A DNA stretch of 58,581 nt, taken from contig JBOHUC010000115.1 of NCBI GenBank assembly GCA_050733935.1, positions 1 to 58,581 of the forward strand, read 5' to 3'. The DNA comes from JBOHUC01 sp050733935 (lineage in GTDB: Bacteria; Eisenbacteria; RBG-16-71-46; DASYSL01). Below the pieces are notes generated by a model that had not been told where the DNA came from, searched no databases, and saw only the letters and a list, made by a program, of their open reading frames with translations. A program made the translations under genes and the position numbers. Shown here one piece after another: positions 1-8,170 of the stretch; position 1 is the first letter of the stretch; every line of letters starts with the position of its first letter.

Positions 1-123
1 GTCCACGTTCGGCAGGTCGTTCACGGGGAGCTTCCCGTAGCTCAGGGCGCCAAAGATGATGATGCCGAGCATGACGAGCGTGGTTGCAATCGGGCGGCGG
101 ATGAACGGGGACGAGAGGTTCAT
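1..123 (-). CDS. RND efflux pump inner-membrane permease, N-terminal fragment
   Basis: Only the first 41 codons are in the window; the gene runs off the left edge. The start reads MNLSSPFIRRPIATTLVMLG, the typical cytoplasmic lead-in and first membrane helix of AcrB/MdtB-type resistance-nodulation-division pumps, where the F-I-x-R-P-I-A-T pattern is very conserved. The ATG overlaps the TGA of the upstream adaptor gene (ATGA), so pump and adaptor are translationally coupled, as in acrAB-type operons. The substrate cannot be told from this fragment. Confidence 0.88.
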   Translation of the reverse strand, partial: MNLSSPFIRRPIATTLVMLGIIIFGALSYGKLPVNDLPNVD

Positions 124-1352
124 CGCGCGCTTCCTCCCGCGGGATCCGCGGCCGCCGGGGACGCCTGCGTTCCACCGGCCGTTCCCCCACCGGCACCGCC
201 CGCCGTGCCCGTGTCCGGCGTCGCGCGAATCACACCGCGCGCGCCCGGCCCGAGCCGAAGTTGTCCGTCGGTCACCACGATCTCACCCGGAGCGAGTCCG
301 CTTGCGACAACCGCCCAGTCTCCCCAGGTGCGCGCCACGGTCACGGGCCGCGCTTCGACCGTCGTGTCCGGCTGAACGACGTAGCAGTACGTTCCCTGCT
401 GGGAGTTCGTCACGGCAACCGCAGGAACGACCGTCACGTCGGCTTCCTCGGCGAGCGTGAGCCGCACGCGTACGAACTCGCCGGGCCAGAGCCCGGCGTT
501 CTGGTTCTGGAATTCAGCCTTGAGGAGGAGCGTTCCGCTTGCGACATCGACGGCGTTGTCCACGAACACGAGCTTGCCGTCGATCCACGTCGAGTCCTCG
601 CCCGTGGCGACCGACGCGCGAAGGCCCGCTGTGCGCCGCCTTCGGAGGTCGCCGAGATCGCTCTGCGGGACCGTGAACCGGACGAGGATCGGGCGGAGCT
701 GATTGATCGTCACGAGCGGCGCGTTGGGATCGTCCTCGCGCACGAGATCGCCGGCATGGACGTTCAGGCTTCCGGTCCGGCCCGCGATCGGCGCGCGCAC
801 GGTCGCGTGCGCGAGATCGAGCTTTGCACTCTCGAGCGCGGCCGAGTCCGCGCGCACCGCCGCGTGCAACGCTTCCGCATCTGCGCGCTTCTGATCGAGC
901 TCGACCGCCGCCACGAGACCGCGCTCGGCAAGCGTTTGCGCGCGTGAGTAGTCGAGGGCCGCGCTCCGGTACTGCGCGCGATCGCGCTCGAGCACCGCGG
1001 CCGCGCGTTCGGCCGCCGCCTGGAACGTGCGCGGATCGATCTCGAACAGAACCTGGCCCTTCGCGACTTCGGAGCCCTCCCGGAACGAGACCCGGGTCAG
1101 AAGGCCGCTCACGCGCGCGGCGACGCCGGCCGACTGGATCGGCTCGACCGTTCCGGTCGCCGCGATCTCGAGCGGAATCGTCTTTCGTTCGACGGGGGCG
1201 ACCGAGATCGGGATGCGCTGTGCCCGGCGTGGCGCTTCGCGGCCGCAGCCGCCCAGCGGAAGCGCCAGCAATCCCGCCGGCACAAGGGCTGCGAGTGCGA
1301 GAAGCGAGGCGGAGCGAGCGCGCCGGGAGCGGTTTCGGAGGGGTGGCCGCAT
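120..1352 (-). CDS. RND efflux periplasmic adaptor subunit (membrane fusion protein, AcrA/MdtA type)
   Basis: 410 aa. An N-terminal lipoprotein-like signal (leucine/alanine stretch ending LPLGGCGRE around residues 20-37) is followed by the barrel-sandwich hybrid lipoyl half-motifs (GTVEPIQSAGVAARVSG and later ATVRAPIAGRTGSLNVHAG), a helical hairpin, and the beta-barrel and membrane-proximal domains (VPAVAVTNSQQGTYCYVV). This is the order of HlyD_D23/RND adaptors that bridge an inner-membrane pump to an outer-membrane channel. I chose the ATG at 1352 because it directly precedes the signal sequence and lies just below a promoter-like element; the reading frame is open further upstream but that stretch has no protein-like character. 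It is followed by the pump gene with a 4-bp overlap. Confidence 0.9.
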   Translation of the reverse strand: MRPPLRNRSRRARSASLLALAALVPAGLLALPLGGCGREAPRRAQRIPISVAPVERKTIPLEIAATGTVEPIQSAGVAARVSGLLTRVSFREGSEVAKGQVLFEIDPRTFQAAAERAAAVLERDRAQYRSAALDYSRAQTLAERGLVAAVELDQKRADAEALHAAVRADSAALESAKLDLAHATVRAPIAGRTGSLNVHAGDLVREDDPNAPLVTINQLRPILVRFTVPQSDLGDLRRRRTAGLRASVATGEDSTWIDGKLVFVDNAVDVASGTLLLKAEFQNQNAGLWPGEFVRVRLTLAEEADVTVVPAVAVTNSQQGTYCYVVQPDTTVEARPVTVARTWGDWAVVASGLAPGEIVVTDGQLRLGPGARGVIRATPDTGTAGGAGGGTAGGTQASPAAADPAGGSAR

Positions 1353-1364
1353 GGGGTGGACATG

Positions 1365-1394
1365 ATTGAACCAGCCCGCGCGCAGAGGGGTCAA
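1365..1394 (-). promoter_or_regulatory. Candidate promoter for the RND adaptor-pump operon
   Basis: On the minus strand TTGACC (1394-1389), an 18-bp spacer and TTCAAT (1370-1365) resemble a sigma70-type promoter. The predicted start would lie only about 6 nt before the ATG at 1352, so the mRNA would be nearly leaderless. No Shine-Dalgarno sequence is visible between the two. Confidence 0.4.
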
Positions 1395-1435
1395 GTCAAG
1401 CCCATGTTGGCGACTCGGTTGCCGATATTGAGGGC

Positions 1436-2140
1436 ATGAACCCTGCATCGGGGTCCTCGCCCCCGCTCTGGCCGCGGCTCGGCGCCGGCCTTCCGGATCT
1501 TGCGCTCGGAGCGGCGTTCCTGATCGCCTGGGTGCGCCCGTCGCTCCTCCCGGAGGACGCGATCGCACACTTCATCTCCGTCATGCTGCTCGAGTTCATC
1601 GTGATCCATTCGGCGGCGATCATGGGGTCGGTCGCCCTCGCCGGCGGATCGATACGGAAGCGCCTGCTCGGCATGCTCGGGATGACCGCGTTCTACTTCC
1701 TGTTCGTGATCGGATTCGCGTTGGGATTCAAATCCTGGTGGCCGGTCACGAGCTTCTCGATCCTGATCGCAAACCGCGTGAGCGGAATGCTCCTCGATCC
1801 GGATCCGGACGGAGACCGGAAGAAGTTCCTCCGCCGGAGCTGGGCGCTGAGTGCGACCGCCTATCTCGGCTTCTGCCTCGCCACCGTGATCCTTCCGGTG
1901 CCGCGATTCGGCCTCTCCGACGAGGTGCTCGAGAACGTGTCGTTGCCCGGAAGCGGCCTGTGGATCGACGAGCCATGGCGCGTGATGGCGTTCGGCTTCC
2001 TTTACTTCACCGCGATCGGCCTTTCCGGGCTCGGCGGTCACCGCGTTTTGCGCGGCCCGGTCTCTGCGACCGCGCGGCCGACCGTGGCGCGCGTGGAGCG
2101 CGTGGAGCGAGAGGAATCGTCAGGCCGTGGCCTTGCGTGA
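1436..2140 (+). CDS. Hypothetical multi-pass membrane protein
   Basis: 234 aa, not recognised as a named family. Hydrophobic segments occur around residues 16-36 (LPDLALGAAFLIAWVRP), 45-68, 78-100 (MLGMTAFYFLFVIGFALGF), 137-155 and 185-205, giving about five membrane helices; the C-terminal 30 residues are polar with an R-V-E-R-V-E-R-E-E run. The ORF is divergent from the RND operon and its 3' end overlaps the convergent GlsB-like gene by 21 bp. Coding is supported by third-position GC bias and the hydrophobic periodicity. No function can be proposed. Confidence 0.7.
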   Translation: MNPASGSSPPLWPRLGAGLPDLALGAAFLIAWVRPSLLPEDAIAHFISVMLLEFIVIHSAAIMGSVALAGGSIRKRLLGMLGMTAFYFLFVIGFALGFKSWWPVTSFSILIANRVSGMLLDPDPDGDRKKFLRRSWALSATAYLGFCLATVILPVPRFGLSDEVLENVSLPGSGLWIDEPWRVMAFGFLYFTAIGLSGLGGHRVLRGPVSATARPTVARVERVEREESSGRGLA

Positions 2141-2380
2141 CTGAATCATCCGGTAGATCCAGAGGAGGACGACCGCGCCCACGAACGAACCGATGAGGCC
2201 CGTGTTGTGCGTTTCGTCCCACAAACCGAGCATTTGGCCCACGTACTTTGTGCCGATCGCTCCGACGACACCGAGACCCATCGACACCCAGAAGCCGCCG
2301 GGGTCCTTGCCCTTCATAACGAGCTTCGCGAGCGCGCCCGCGATGAGCCCGATCAACGCCGACCACAAGAGTCCGAACAT
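2120..2380 (-). CDS. GlsB/YeaQ/YmgE family (transglycosylase-associated) stress membrane protein
   Basis: 86 aa, the usual length for the family. It starts MFGLLWSALIGLIAGALAK and has three hydrophobic segments with the glycine pattern G-L-I-A-G-A-L-A-K and G-x-x-L-G-V-V-G-A that characterises small YeaQ/GlsB-like proteins, associated with general and envelope stress in other bacteria. A strong AGGAGGA ribosome site lies 6 nt before the ATG. The last seven codons overlap the convergent membrane-protein gene. The biochemical role of this family is not established. Confidence 0.88.
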   Translation of the reverse strand: MFGLLWSALIGLIAGALAKLVMKGKDPGGFWVSMGLGVVGAIGTKYVGQMLGLWDETHNTGLIGSFVGAVVLLWIYRMIQSRKATA

Positions 2381-2620
2381 GATGTCCTCCTGGTTGGGGA
2401 TGGGCGGAGCTTAGGAGCCGGGAAGGACGGCGCGCAAGGAGCGGGCTCGAGCGGCCCTTCCGGCGTCTTCGGAGGTCCTGCCCCCAACTCTTTGGATTCA
2501 AACATTTTGAAGGGAGTGCCTCGAGGCCCTCGTGGGCTGCGCCCCGCGAGGAGTATGCTCGTCGGGCTTTTCGAACACCCTCATCGAAAACCCTCCTCCC
2601 TTCCTCCACGGGAGTCCGCT

Positions 2621-3562
2621 ATGCGACTCGTGCCCTCAGCGTTTGCTCTCGCACTCGCCGTCCTTGTCACCGACGTCCGGATCGCGCAGTCCCAGGCCGT
2701 GAACGTGGACTTCGGCGATGCCGAATCGGTGCCCGCCGCGACCTATGCCGGCGTCGGCAACGCCGGCACGTGGAACGCGATCGGCGTGCTCCCGCCCGGG
2801 CAGCGTGCGTCGCTCGTCGGCCTCGACGGCGCACCGATCGCGATGCGCATCTACGGCGTGGGCGGAAGCGCGATGCTCGTCCACGACGATGCTGCCACTT
2901 CGGGAGACGACGCGGCCCTGCTCGATGACATGCTGATCGGGTTCAACAATCCGCTCGACGTGTGCATCTGGTTCGAGGCGATGACCGAGGGCGAGTACGA
3001 AGTGATCACGTACGCGCTCACGCCGGGCACGGCCTCCCTCCAGTCGCGCGTGCGCGTCGACGATGCGACGCCGGGACCGATCATGGTCGGTGGCGCCTTC
3101 GGCGGGAGCCACGTCGAGGGAGTGACGTACGCCCGCCACGTCGTCCAGACCATCAACGGAAAGATCGGTCTTCACTCCGGGCTCTACGGCGGCGTCATCC
3201 AGTCGGGCATGAACGGTATCCAGCTCAGGCCCGTGCCGCCCGTCGGCGTGGGAGACCCGGGCGTTCTCGGCGCGCGGATCGGCGTCCGCTCCGCGCAGCC
3301 GAATCCCGCGCGGGCCGCGCAGCGCCTCGAAGTCGTTGTCCCTGCGGGAGAGGGAAACGCGGGGCCCGAGCTCCAGGTGATCGACGCACGCGGACGGATC
3401 GTGCACCGGCGCGCACTCGAGACCGGGACGCAGTGGGTCGAATGGGACGGGAGCGATCCCGGAGGTCGGGCGGTCCCGGCCGGTCTCTATTTCGCACGCG
3501 TCGTGTCGGGTGCGGACGGGGGAATCGTTGGCGCGACCGCGAAGCTCGTCCGGATCCCCTAG
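2621..3562 (+). CDS. Secreted beta-rich protein with FlgD-like C-terminal sorting/anchor domain
   Basis: 313 aa. The start at 2621 gives a signal peptide (MRLVPSAFALALAVLVTDV, cleavage near AQSQA); a GGGAG site precedes it. Residues about 26-210 are a beta-rich extracellular region of unknown function beginning V-N-V-D-F-G-D. The last 85 residues follow the pattern 'QPNPARAAQRLEVVVP ... LQVIDARGRIVHRR ... VEWDG ... VPAGLYFARV', the FlgD Ig-like/type IX-like C-terminal module. The same module ends the kelch protein (36185-37987) and the PQQ protein (55492-57093), so all three are probably exported and surface-attached by one route. A strong hairpin follows the stop codon. Confidence 0.8.
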   Translation: MRLVPSAFALALAVLVTDVRIAQSQAVNVDFGDAESVPAATYAGVGNAGTWNAIGVLPPGQRASLVGLDGAPIAMRIYGVGGSAMLVHDDAATSGDDAALLDDMLIGFNNPLDVCIWFEAMTEGEYEVITYALTPGTASLQSRVRVDDATPGPIMVGGAFGGSHVEGVTYARHVVQTINGKIGLHSGLYGGVIQSGMNGIQLRPVPPVGVGDPGVLGARIGVRSAQPNPARAAQRLEVVVPAGEGNAGPELQVIDARGRIVHRRALETGTQWVEWDGSDPGGRAVPAGLYFARVVSGADGGIVGATAKLVRIP

Positions 3563-3583
3563 GACGACGGCGCTGCCAAGACG

Positions 3584-3611
3584 AAGGCCCGGGCCGCCTG
3601 GCCCGGGCCTT
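3584..3611. terminator. Bidirectional intrinsic terminator hairpin
   Basis: A perfect 12-bp stem (AAGGCCCGGGCC at 3584-3595 with GGCCCGGGCCTT at 3600-3611) closes a 4-nt loop. It sits between the convergent 2621-3562 and 3635-4126 genes and continues into pyrimidine-rich CTTCG on the plus strand and CGTCTT on the minus strand, so it can serve both. The U-tracts are weak. Confidence 0.75.
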
Positions 3612-3634
3612 CTTCGTTCGTGCGAAACGCGCGG

Positions 3635-4126
3635 CTACTTCGTGGGCGCCGGTGTTTCGGTCGTCACCGCGGTCTGGGCGGAGACGTGATTGCTGATCAT
3701 GTGGCTGCCGACCATCGAGGCATACACGTTCTCGGGCATCGAGCCAAGGGTCGCGGGAACCGTCACGTCCTTCCCGTCGCGCTGCACCGTGTACGTGAGC
3801 TTCTGGCCCACGGTCCAGTCCCCGGTGGCCTTCTTCACGGCTTCCTTGTCCGAGTACTTCGCGCCGTTCACCGCGAGCACGATGTCGCCTGTCTTGAATC
3901 CCGCCGCCTCGGCAGGACTTCCGGCGATCACGTTCTTCACCTTGACGACGCCTTCGGTCGACTTGTCGTACTCGACTCCGAGCCAGCCGCTCGTCTTCTT
4001 CGTCGACAGCTTGTTGAGACAGGCCTGTGTGTCGTACGTGCACTTCTCGCCCGCTCCGCCGGCCGAAGCCGGCAGGGCGACGGCGACCACGAACGCGGCT
4101 GCTGCGAGTGCGGTCAGTATCTTCAT
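3635..4126 (-). CDS. Exported PDZ-domain protein
   Basis: 163 aa. Signal peptide MKILTALAAAAFVVAVALPASA with an AXA cleavage site, then a single PDZ domain at about residues 45-125: GWLGVEYDKS, V-x-V-K-N-V-I-A-G-S-P-A-E-A-A-G-F-K-T-G-D-I-V and the strand LTYTVQRDGK are the classic HtrA/DegP-type PDZ landmarks. No protease domain is attached, so it is a stand-alone periplasmic peptide-binding protein, perhaps a partner of an envelope protease. GGAGG lies 5 nt before the ATG. Two cysteines (C29, C36) could form a disulfide. Confidence 0.85.
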   Translation of the reverse strand: MKILTALAAAAFVVAVALPASAGGAGEKCTYDTQACLNKLSTKKTSGWLGVEYDKSTEGVVKVKNVIAGSPAEAAGFKTGDIVLAVNGAKYSDKEAVKKATGDWTVGQKLTYTVQRDGKDVTVPATLGSMPENVYASMVGSHMISNHVSAQTAVTTETPAPTK

Positions 4127-4174
4127 GGGTTCCTCCCTGGAGCTGCGGCTCGAATGTGCCGCATAGGCGCGAGT

Positions 4175-6001
4175 CTAGACCCTTCGGGGCGCGCGAGGTT
4201 TGTCAGAAGTGCGTGAAGGCCCGGCTTTTGGGCGAATGCGGGATGCGGTCCGCCGTACCGGGCCGGGCCGAACGCCCGGATCGCGTCGCGCGAGTTGCAG
4301 AATCGCACTCCGCAGGCGTTTGTGGCGGTCGAAGAGAGTCACGAAATCGGACTCCCTCCGGCCGGCCTTGGCGCGGAGGATCGCAACCAGGGCGCGTTTC
4401 TCCGCCCTCGTCCAGCGCTCACTACCCGGAAGCGCGCACAGGAGGGGCCCCCAGCGCCGGCACCAGCGGCGCTCTTCGCGGCTCCATCGCGCGAGATTGG
4501 AGACACTGAGCCACTCGCGGGCCTCGCGCGCACACTCGTCGAGCGCACGCTCGCGATCCGCTCCCCATCCATCCGCGAGGAAACGCGAAAGCGAGAGCCC
4601 CACATTCTCGAGCGCGATCGCGCCCAACACGTCGGCGCGCGGCCGGCCCACGTGGAAGAACATCGGCGCGGCCGCAAGCCGCTGCAGCGTGCGCGCGCTC
4701 GAGCGGTAGGACGGGCGCCGGCGGATGCGCGCGAGCTCGCGCGTGACGAGTGCACGGACCTTGGGATCATGCGGGCGGAAGCCGAGCTTGTAATAGAACC
4801 ACCAGGCCCCCGATTCCTGCCCCTCCTCGTTGTCGTGTCCGAGCTGATACGGATCGGCCGAGAAGCTCGTCGATCCGAACAGGTGCCCGAGCATTCCGAG
4901 GATCCGCCCGTACACGTGCGCCGACTCGACACCCCGCCACGTCTCGAACACGTTGTACGCAACCTCCGACGAGCCGTACAGCGCACTCGCGAGCACGTAG
5001 CCGATCGGCACGCCGTTCTTGAGCGTGAGGAATCCGTACACGGCCTCGAGCATGAGCCGTCGCGCCGGGACGACTCCGAAGCACACGAACGCAAGCCCGT
5101 CGCCGCAGTCGACGAGCCGCGTGTCGCGCGGGTCGGCCTTTTCGAACGCGTCGAGATCGCGCGCCCGGGTCGCCATCGAAACCCGCGTGAGATCGAGCCA
5201 CCGTTCCGCCTCGGCGGGCGACACCGATCGCACGGACCGGGGGGGAATCCGGACCTCACGTCTCAGATCCGGGCGCCCGGTCGCGAGCGGACGGGTCACG
5301 AACGTCACGCGCGCTCCGGGCCACCGGGCGCGCGAGCGGGCCGGGGTCGCAGGCCCCGGAGCGATCCGGATCGGAATCCCGAGGTCGTCGTACGCCGATT
5401 CGCGCCCGAACGACCCGGCATCGAGCGCCTCGAAGCGCCGGATCAGGAAGGCGGCATCGCTCTCCCCTGCCCCCTTGAGGCGCCGGAGCCATTCGCGCGG
5501 CGCGTACGTGAGCTGATCGAGCGTGAGCGTTTCGAGGTACGGAAGAAGATGCGGAAGCCTCTCCTCGAGCTCGCCCTTCTTCTCCCAAACGGACCAGGCG
5601 ATCGAAAGCTGCGACGGCCAGCGGCGGGCGAGCCAGCGCGCGGTGAACCAGAAGAACGGGAAGACGATCGGCGTCCCGGCGATCCCGGATCCGGTGAGCG
5701 CGTCCCGGTGACGGGCGAGGTCGGCGCGCCGGTCGAAGCGATCGAGCGCGCGGCGCACTTCGGCGAGCACTCTCGCATCGTCCGGGAACGCACTCACGAA
5801 GAGGAGCGCCTCGTGCAGGCGGACGACGGACTCTGCTTCGGGGAGACGCGAACGCGCGAGAAGCCGAACGAGCGCGAGCTTCCGCTCCCCGGCTCCGGCG
5901 CCAAAGACAGCCCGGATCCTCTCGAGCTCGGCGAGCGCCTGAAACGGAGCGCGTTCGCCGGGCTGGGTGCCCGCCGCGCGTCCGGGGCGCACGCGGCTCA
6001 T
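4175..6001 (-). CDS. Hypothetical 608-aa protein in HDAC operon (possible GNAT-like C-terminal half)
   Basis: 608 aa, unrecognised. The N-terminal 250 residues are charged and helical; the middle carries a W/F-rich segment (TPIVFPFFWFTARWLARRWPS). From about residue 270 the pattern L-x-Y-G-F-L-T-L-K-N-G-V-P-I-G-Y-V, then S-x-V-A-Y-N-V-F-E-T-W-R-G, and WWFYYKLGFRP resembles an acyltransferase (GNAT)-like fold, but I cannot confirm an acetyl-CoA motif. The ATG at 6001 overlaps the TGA of the deacetylase gene (ATGA), which fixes this start and implies coupled expression. If the GNAT reading is right, the operon would pair a deacetylase with an acyltransferase. That is inference. Confidence 0.65.
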   Translation of the reverse strand: MSRVRPGRAAGTQPGERAPFQALAELERIRAVFGAGAGERKLALVRLLARSRLPEAESVVRLHEALLFVSAFPDDARVLAEVRRALDRFDRRADLARHRDALTGSGIAGTPIVFPFFWFTARWLARRWPSQLSIAWSVWEKKGELEERLPHLLPYLETLTLDQLTYAPREWLRRLKGAGESDAAFLIRRFEALDAGSFGRESAYDDLGIPIRIAPGPATPARSRARWPGARVTFVTRPLATGRPDLRREVRIPPRSVRSVSPAEAERWLDLTRVSMATRARDLDAFEKADPRDTRLVDCGDGLAFVCFGVVPARRLMLEAVYGFLTLKNGVPIGYVLASALYGSSEVAYNVFETWRGVESAHVYGRILGMLGHLFGSTSFSADPYQLGHDNEEGQESGAWWFYYKLGFRPHDPKVRALVTRELARIRRRPSYRSSARTLQRLAAAPMFFHVGRPRADVLGAIALENVGLSLSRFLADGWGADRERALDECAREAREWLSVSNLARWSREERRWCRRWGPLLCALPGSERWTRAEKRALVAILRAKAGRRESDFVTLFDRHKRLRSAILQLARRDPGVRPGPVRRTASRIRPKAGPSRTSDKPRAPRRV

Positions 6002-6912
6002 GCCGCGGGTGCGACTCCGGCCGCCGCGAGCGCTTCCCGACACGTGTTCACGTGGATTGCAATCGTGTCCTCGACGTCGCGGGCGTAGCCTCCGCCGAAC
6101 GTGACCGCGCAGGGCACCCCCTGTCGCGCACACTCCTCGAGCACGAGCCGGTCGCGTTCGCGAAGCCCCGCGAGCGTGATTTCGAGGTGTCCGAGCTGGT
6201 CCTTGACATACGGATCGGCCCCTGCCTGATAGACGACGAAGTCGGGCCGCGCCCGCTCGAAGATGCGCGGCAGGGCTTCGGACAGGTGCCCCAGATACGG
6301 TCCGTCCCCGGTGCCGTTGTCGAGGCCGATGTCCCAGTCGCTTGGCTGCTTGACCGGATACAGGTTCTCCTGGTGCATCGAGAACGTGTACACCGAATCG
6401 TCGCCGAGAAAGATGTGCGCGGTGCCGTTCCCCTGATGGAGATCGAGATCGATGACCGCCGCGCGCTCGATCTTCCGTTCGCGCTGGAGGATGCGGATCC
6501 CGATCGCGATGTCGTTCAGGTAGCAGAATCCCTCGGCGTGATCGGCGAACGCGTGATGGTGCCCGCCGCCCACGTTCACGGCGAACCCGCGGGCGAGCGC
6601 TTCGCGGCAGGCGAGGATCGTGCCCCCGGCGCTGAGCACGTACGCGCGCACGATTCCGGGCGTGATCGGAAGCTCGGAGAACGCGGTCCGCTCGGTCATC
6701 CGCGCGTTCAGGAAGTCCTCGAGGTAGGCGGGCGTGTGCACGGTCTCGAGCTCCTCCCGGAGGGCGAGCGGCGAGGTGAGCCAGTCCGAAGCGGTCGTGT
6801 CGCCCTCGGCGAGCAGGCGCTCGCGGGTCCTCCGGTACTTCTCGGTCGGAAAGACGTGCGCCCCGATGTCGGCCTCGTAATCGGAGTGAAAGACGAATAC
6901 CGGTCGTGTCAT
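5998..6912 (-). CDS. Histone deacetylase superfamily amidohydrolase (class I/AcuC-like)
   Basis: 304 aa. Zn-dependent deacetylase landmarks are all present: the active-site histidine pair in GGGHHHAFADHAEGFCYLND (residues about 133-152), zinc ligands Asp and His in VIDLDLHQGNGT, the second Asp in YQAGADPY, and the catalytic-tyrosine loop TFGGGYAR. Length and motif order match bacterial AcuC/acetylpolyamine or acetyl-lysine deacetylases. The cytoplasmic substrate is unknown. It lies 2 bp after the GHL15-like gene and overlaps the 608-aa gene by 4 bp, so the three form one operon. Confidence 0.92.
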   Translation of the reverse strand: MTRPVFVFHSDYEADIGAHVFPTEKYRRTRERLLAEGDTTASDWLTSPLALREELETVHTPAYLEDFLNARMTERTAFSELPITPGIVRAYVLSAGGTILACREALARGFAVNVGGGHHHAFADHAEGFCYLNDIAIGIRILQRERKIERAAVIDLDLHQGNGTAHIFLGDDSVYTFSMHQENLYPVKQPSDWDIGLDNGTGDGPYLGHLSEALPRIFERARPDFVVYQAGADPYVKDQLGHLEITLAGLRERDRLVLEECARQGVPCAVTFGGGYARDVEDTIAIHVNTCREALAAAGVAPAA

Positions 6913-6914
6913 TG

Positions 6915-8081
6915 TCACCGTCCCTCGTTCGTGCGCCAGGCGATCGCCTGTCCCTGCGCGTCCCTGGTCTGCGCCACCAGCCCGTCTCCGGCCGCGATCG
7001 TGATCGCCCGCTTTCCACCGGCCTCTGCGCGCGACTCGCGAAACGGCGTCGGGCCGAGGTTCGCGAGCACGAAGCCGCGCTCGAAGCGCCGTTCGTACAC
7101 CGCCTTGGAACGCGCCTTCCAGGCTCCAAGCGGGCTCCCGAGATCGAGCTCGAAGTGCTCGACGTTCCGGAAGTGCGCGGGATAGGCCTGCCCCAGCGCG
7201 TTGGTCGCGACCTCGCACTGGTTGAACGCCGCGCCCGTGAGGAGCGCGATTGCCGCGAAGAGCCGCCTTCGCTGCGGCACGGCATCCTCCTGGCGGAGCA
7301 GGTTCGCGCGGGGAGTGCCGCGCTTCAACGTCTCCCACACCTTGTCCGCCGGATTGAGCGTCCAGCCCGCGTGCTCGAGGAAGATCCCGTCCGCAGCGAG
7401 TGCGGTCGTCGACGGCGGCGCCGGCACCGGCCAGCGGTCGCACTGCGTGATGATCTGCCAGTCGGGACGGCGGCTCTTGAGGGCGGCCACGTACGCGAAC
7501 CATCCGCGCTTCCAGCGCGCCCATTCCGATGCGGGCAGTCCGGGGGTGTTCCAGTCGAGCGTGCCGCAACCGTAATCGAGCACCACGCCGTGCGCGCGGG
7601 GAAAGTGACGGGTCACGATCTCGGCCAGCGCTTCGGCGACGCCTTCGACCCGAAAGTCGAGCAGGTACGACGCGTGGGGCCCCGGACCGAGGAGCGTCAT
7701 GCGCCGGCCCAGCGTGTCGGTGAGGGTGGCGTTCTTCCGCTCGGCGAGCGCAAGGAGGTCGCGGTCGTACGGAAACGCGGTGACCGGGCGGCCGTCCCAC
7801 GACGCCCACACCGGTTGCGTCCACACGAGAACGTGCGTCCCCTGCGCGAGCAGCGTATCGAACGCGGCCTGATCGAACGCGCGCGGCGAGAGGAGAACGC
7901 GCTCGAACCCTTCGAGCGGTGCCACAACCGGGCGGTTCCGGAAATCCCAGGCGAACGTTCCGGGCCGGATGGCCGCGAGAACGCCGGGAGCGCCGGCGCC
8001 GCAGGCGCCGCAGGCGAGCCCCGCGGCACCGGCGCCGAGCAGAAACCGAACGATCGAGAAAACGAAGGGGCGCCTTCGCAT
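6915..8081 (-). CDS. Exported putative glycoside hydrolase (GHL15-like)
   Basis: 388 aa from the ATG at 8081, which has GGAGGT 10 nt upstream and places the twin-arginine-like MRRRPFVF plus hydrophobic stretch at the N-terminus; another ATG at 8114 would add 11 residues but contains that ribosome site. After a cysteine-containing signal (GLACGACG) the body is a (beta/alpha)-barrel-like sequence: F-A-W-D-F-R-N, H-V-L-V-W-T-Q-P, a central GVVLDYGCGTLDWN and D-G-I-F-L-E-H-A-G, reminiscent of the hypothetical glycosidase family GHL15. Acidic candidates are the Asp of LDYG and the Glu of FLEH. Substrate unknown. First gene of the deacetylase operon. Confidence 0.68.
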   Translation of the reverse strand: MRRRPFVFSIVRFLLGAGAAGLACGACGAGAPGVLAAIRPGTFAWDFRNRPVVAPLEGFERVLLSPRAFDQAAFDTLLAQGTHVLVWTQPVWASWDGRPVTAFPYDRDLLALAERKNATLTDTLGRRMTLLGPGPHASYLLDFRVEGVAEALAEIVTRHFPRAHGVVLDYGCGTLDWNTPGLPASEWARWKRGWFAYVAALKSRRPDWQIITQCDRWPVPAPPSTTALAADGIFLEHAGWTLNPADKVWETLKRGTPRANLLRQEDAVPQRRRLFAAIALLTGAAFNQCEVATNALGQAYPAHFRNVEHFELDLGSPLGAWKARSKAVYERRFERGFVLANLGPTPFRESRAEAGGKRAITIAAGDGLVAQTRDAQGQAIAWRTNEGR

Positions 8082-8170
8082 CCGGATGAGACCTCCGGGA
8101 GGAATGCGCCCCACTCTAGCACGGTGACCGCAGCACGTCGCTGCGGCTCGCGACCGGGCGTGGACTCGCG

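Noticed and set aside
1109..1363. ATG at 1363 as start of the RND adaptor or an 84-aa protein
   Set aside because: It is in a different frame from the adaptor and gives an arginine/serine-rich peptide typical of shadow frames in GC-rich DNA.
4175..7285. A 1036-codon open frame upstream of the 608-aa protein
   Set aside because: The 5' part beyond 6001 is arginine/serine-rich with no protein character and lies antiparallel in phase to the real deacetylase and glycosidase genes; the ATGA junction at 5998-6001 fixes the true start.
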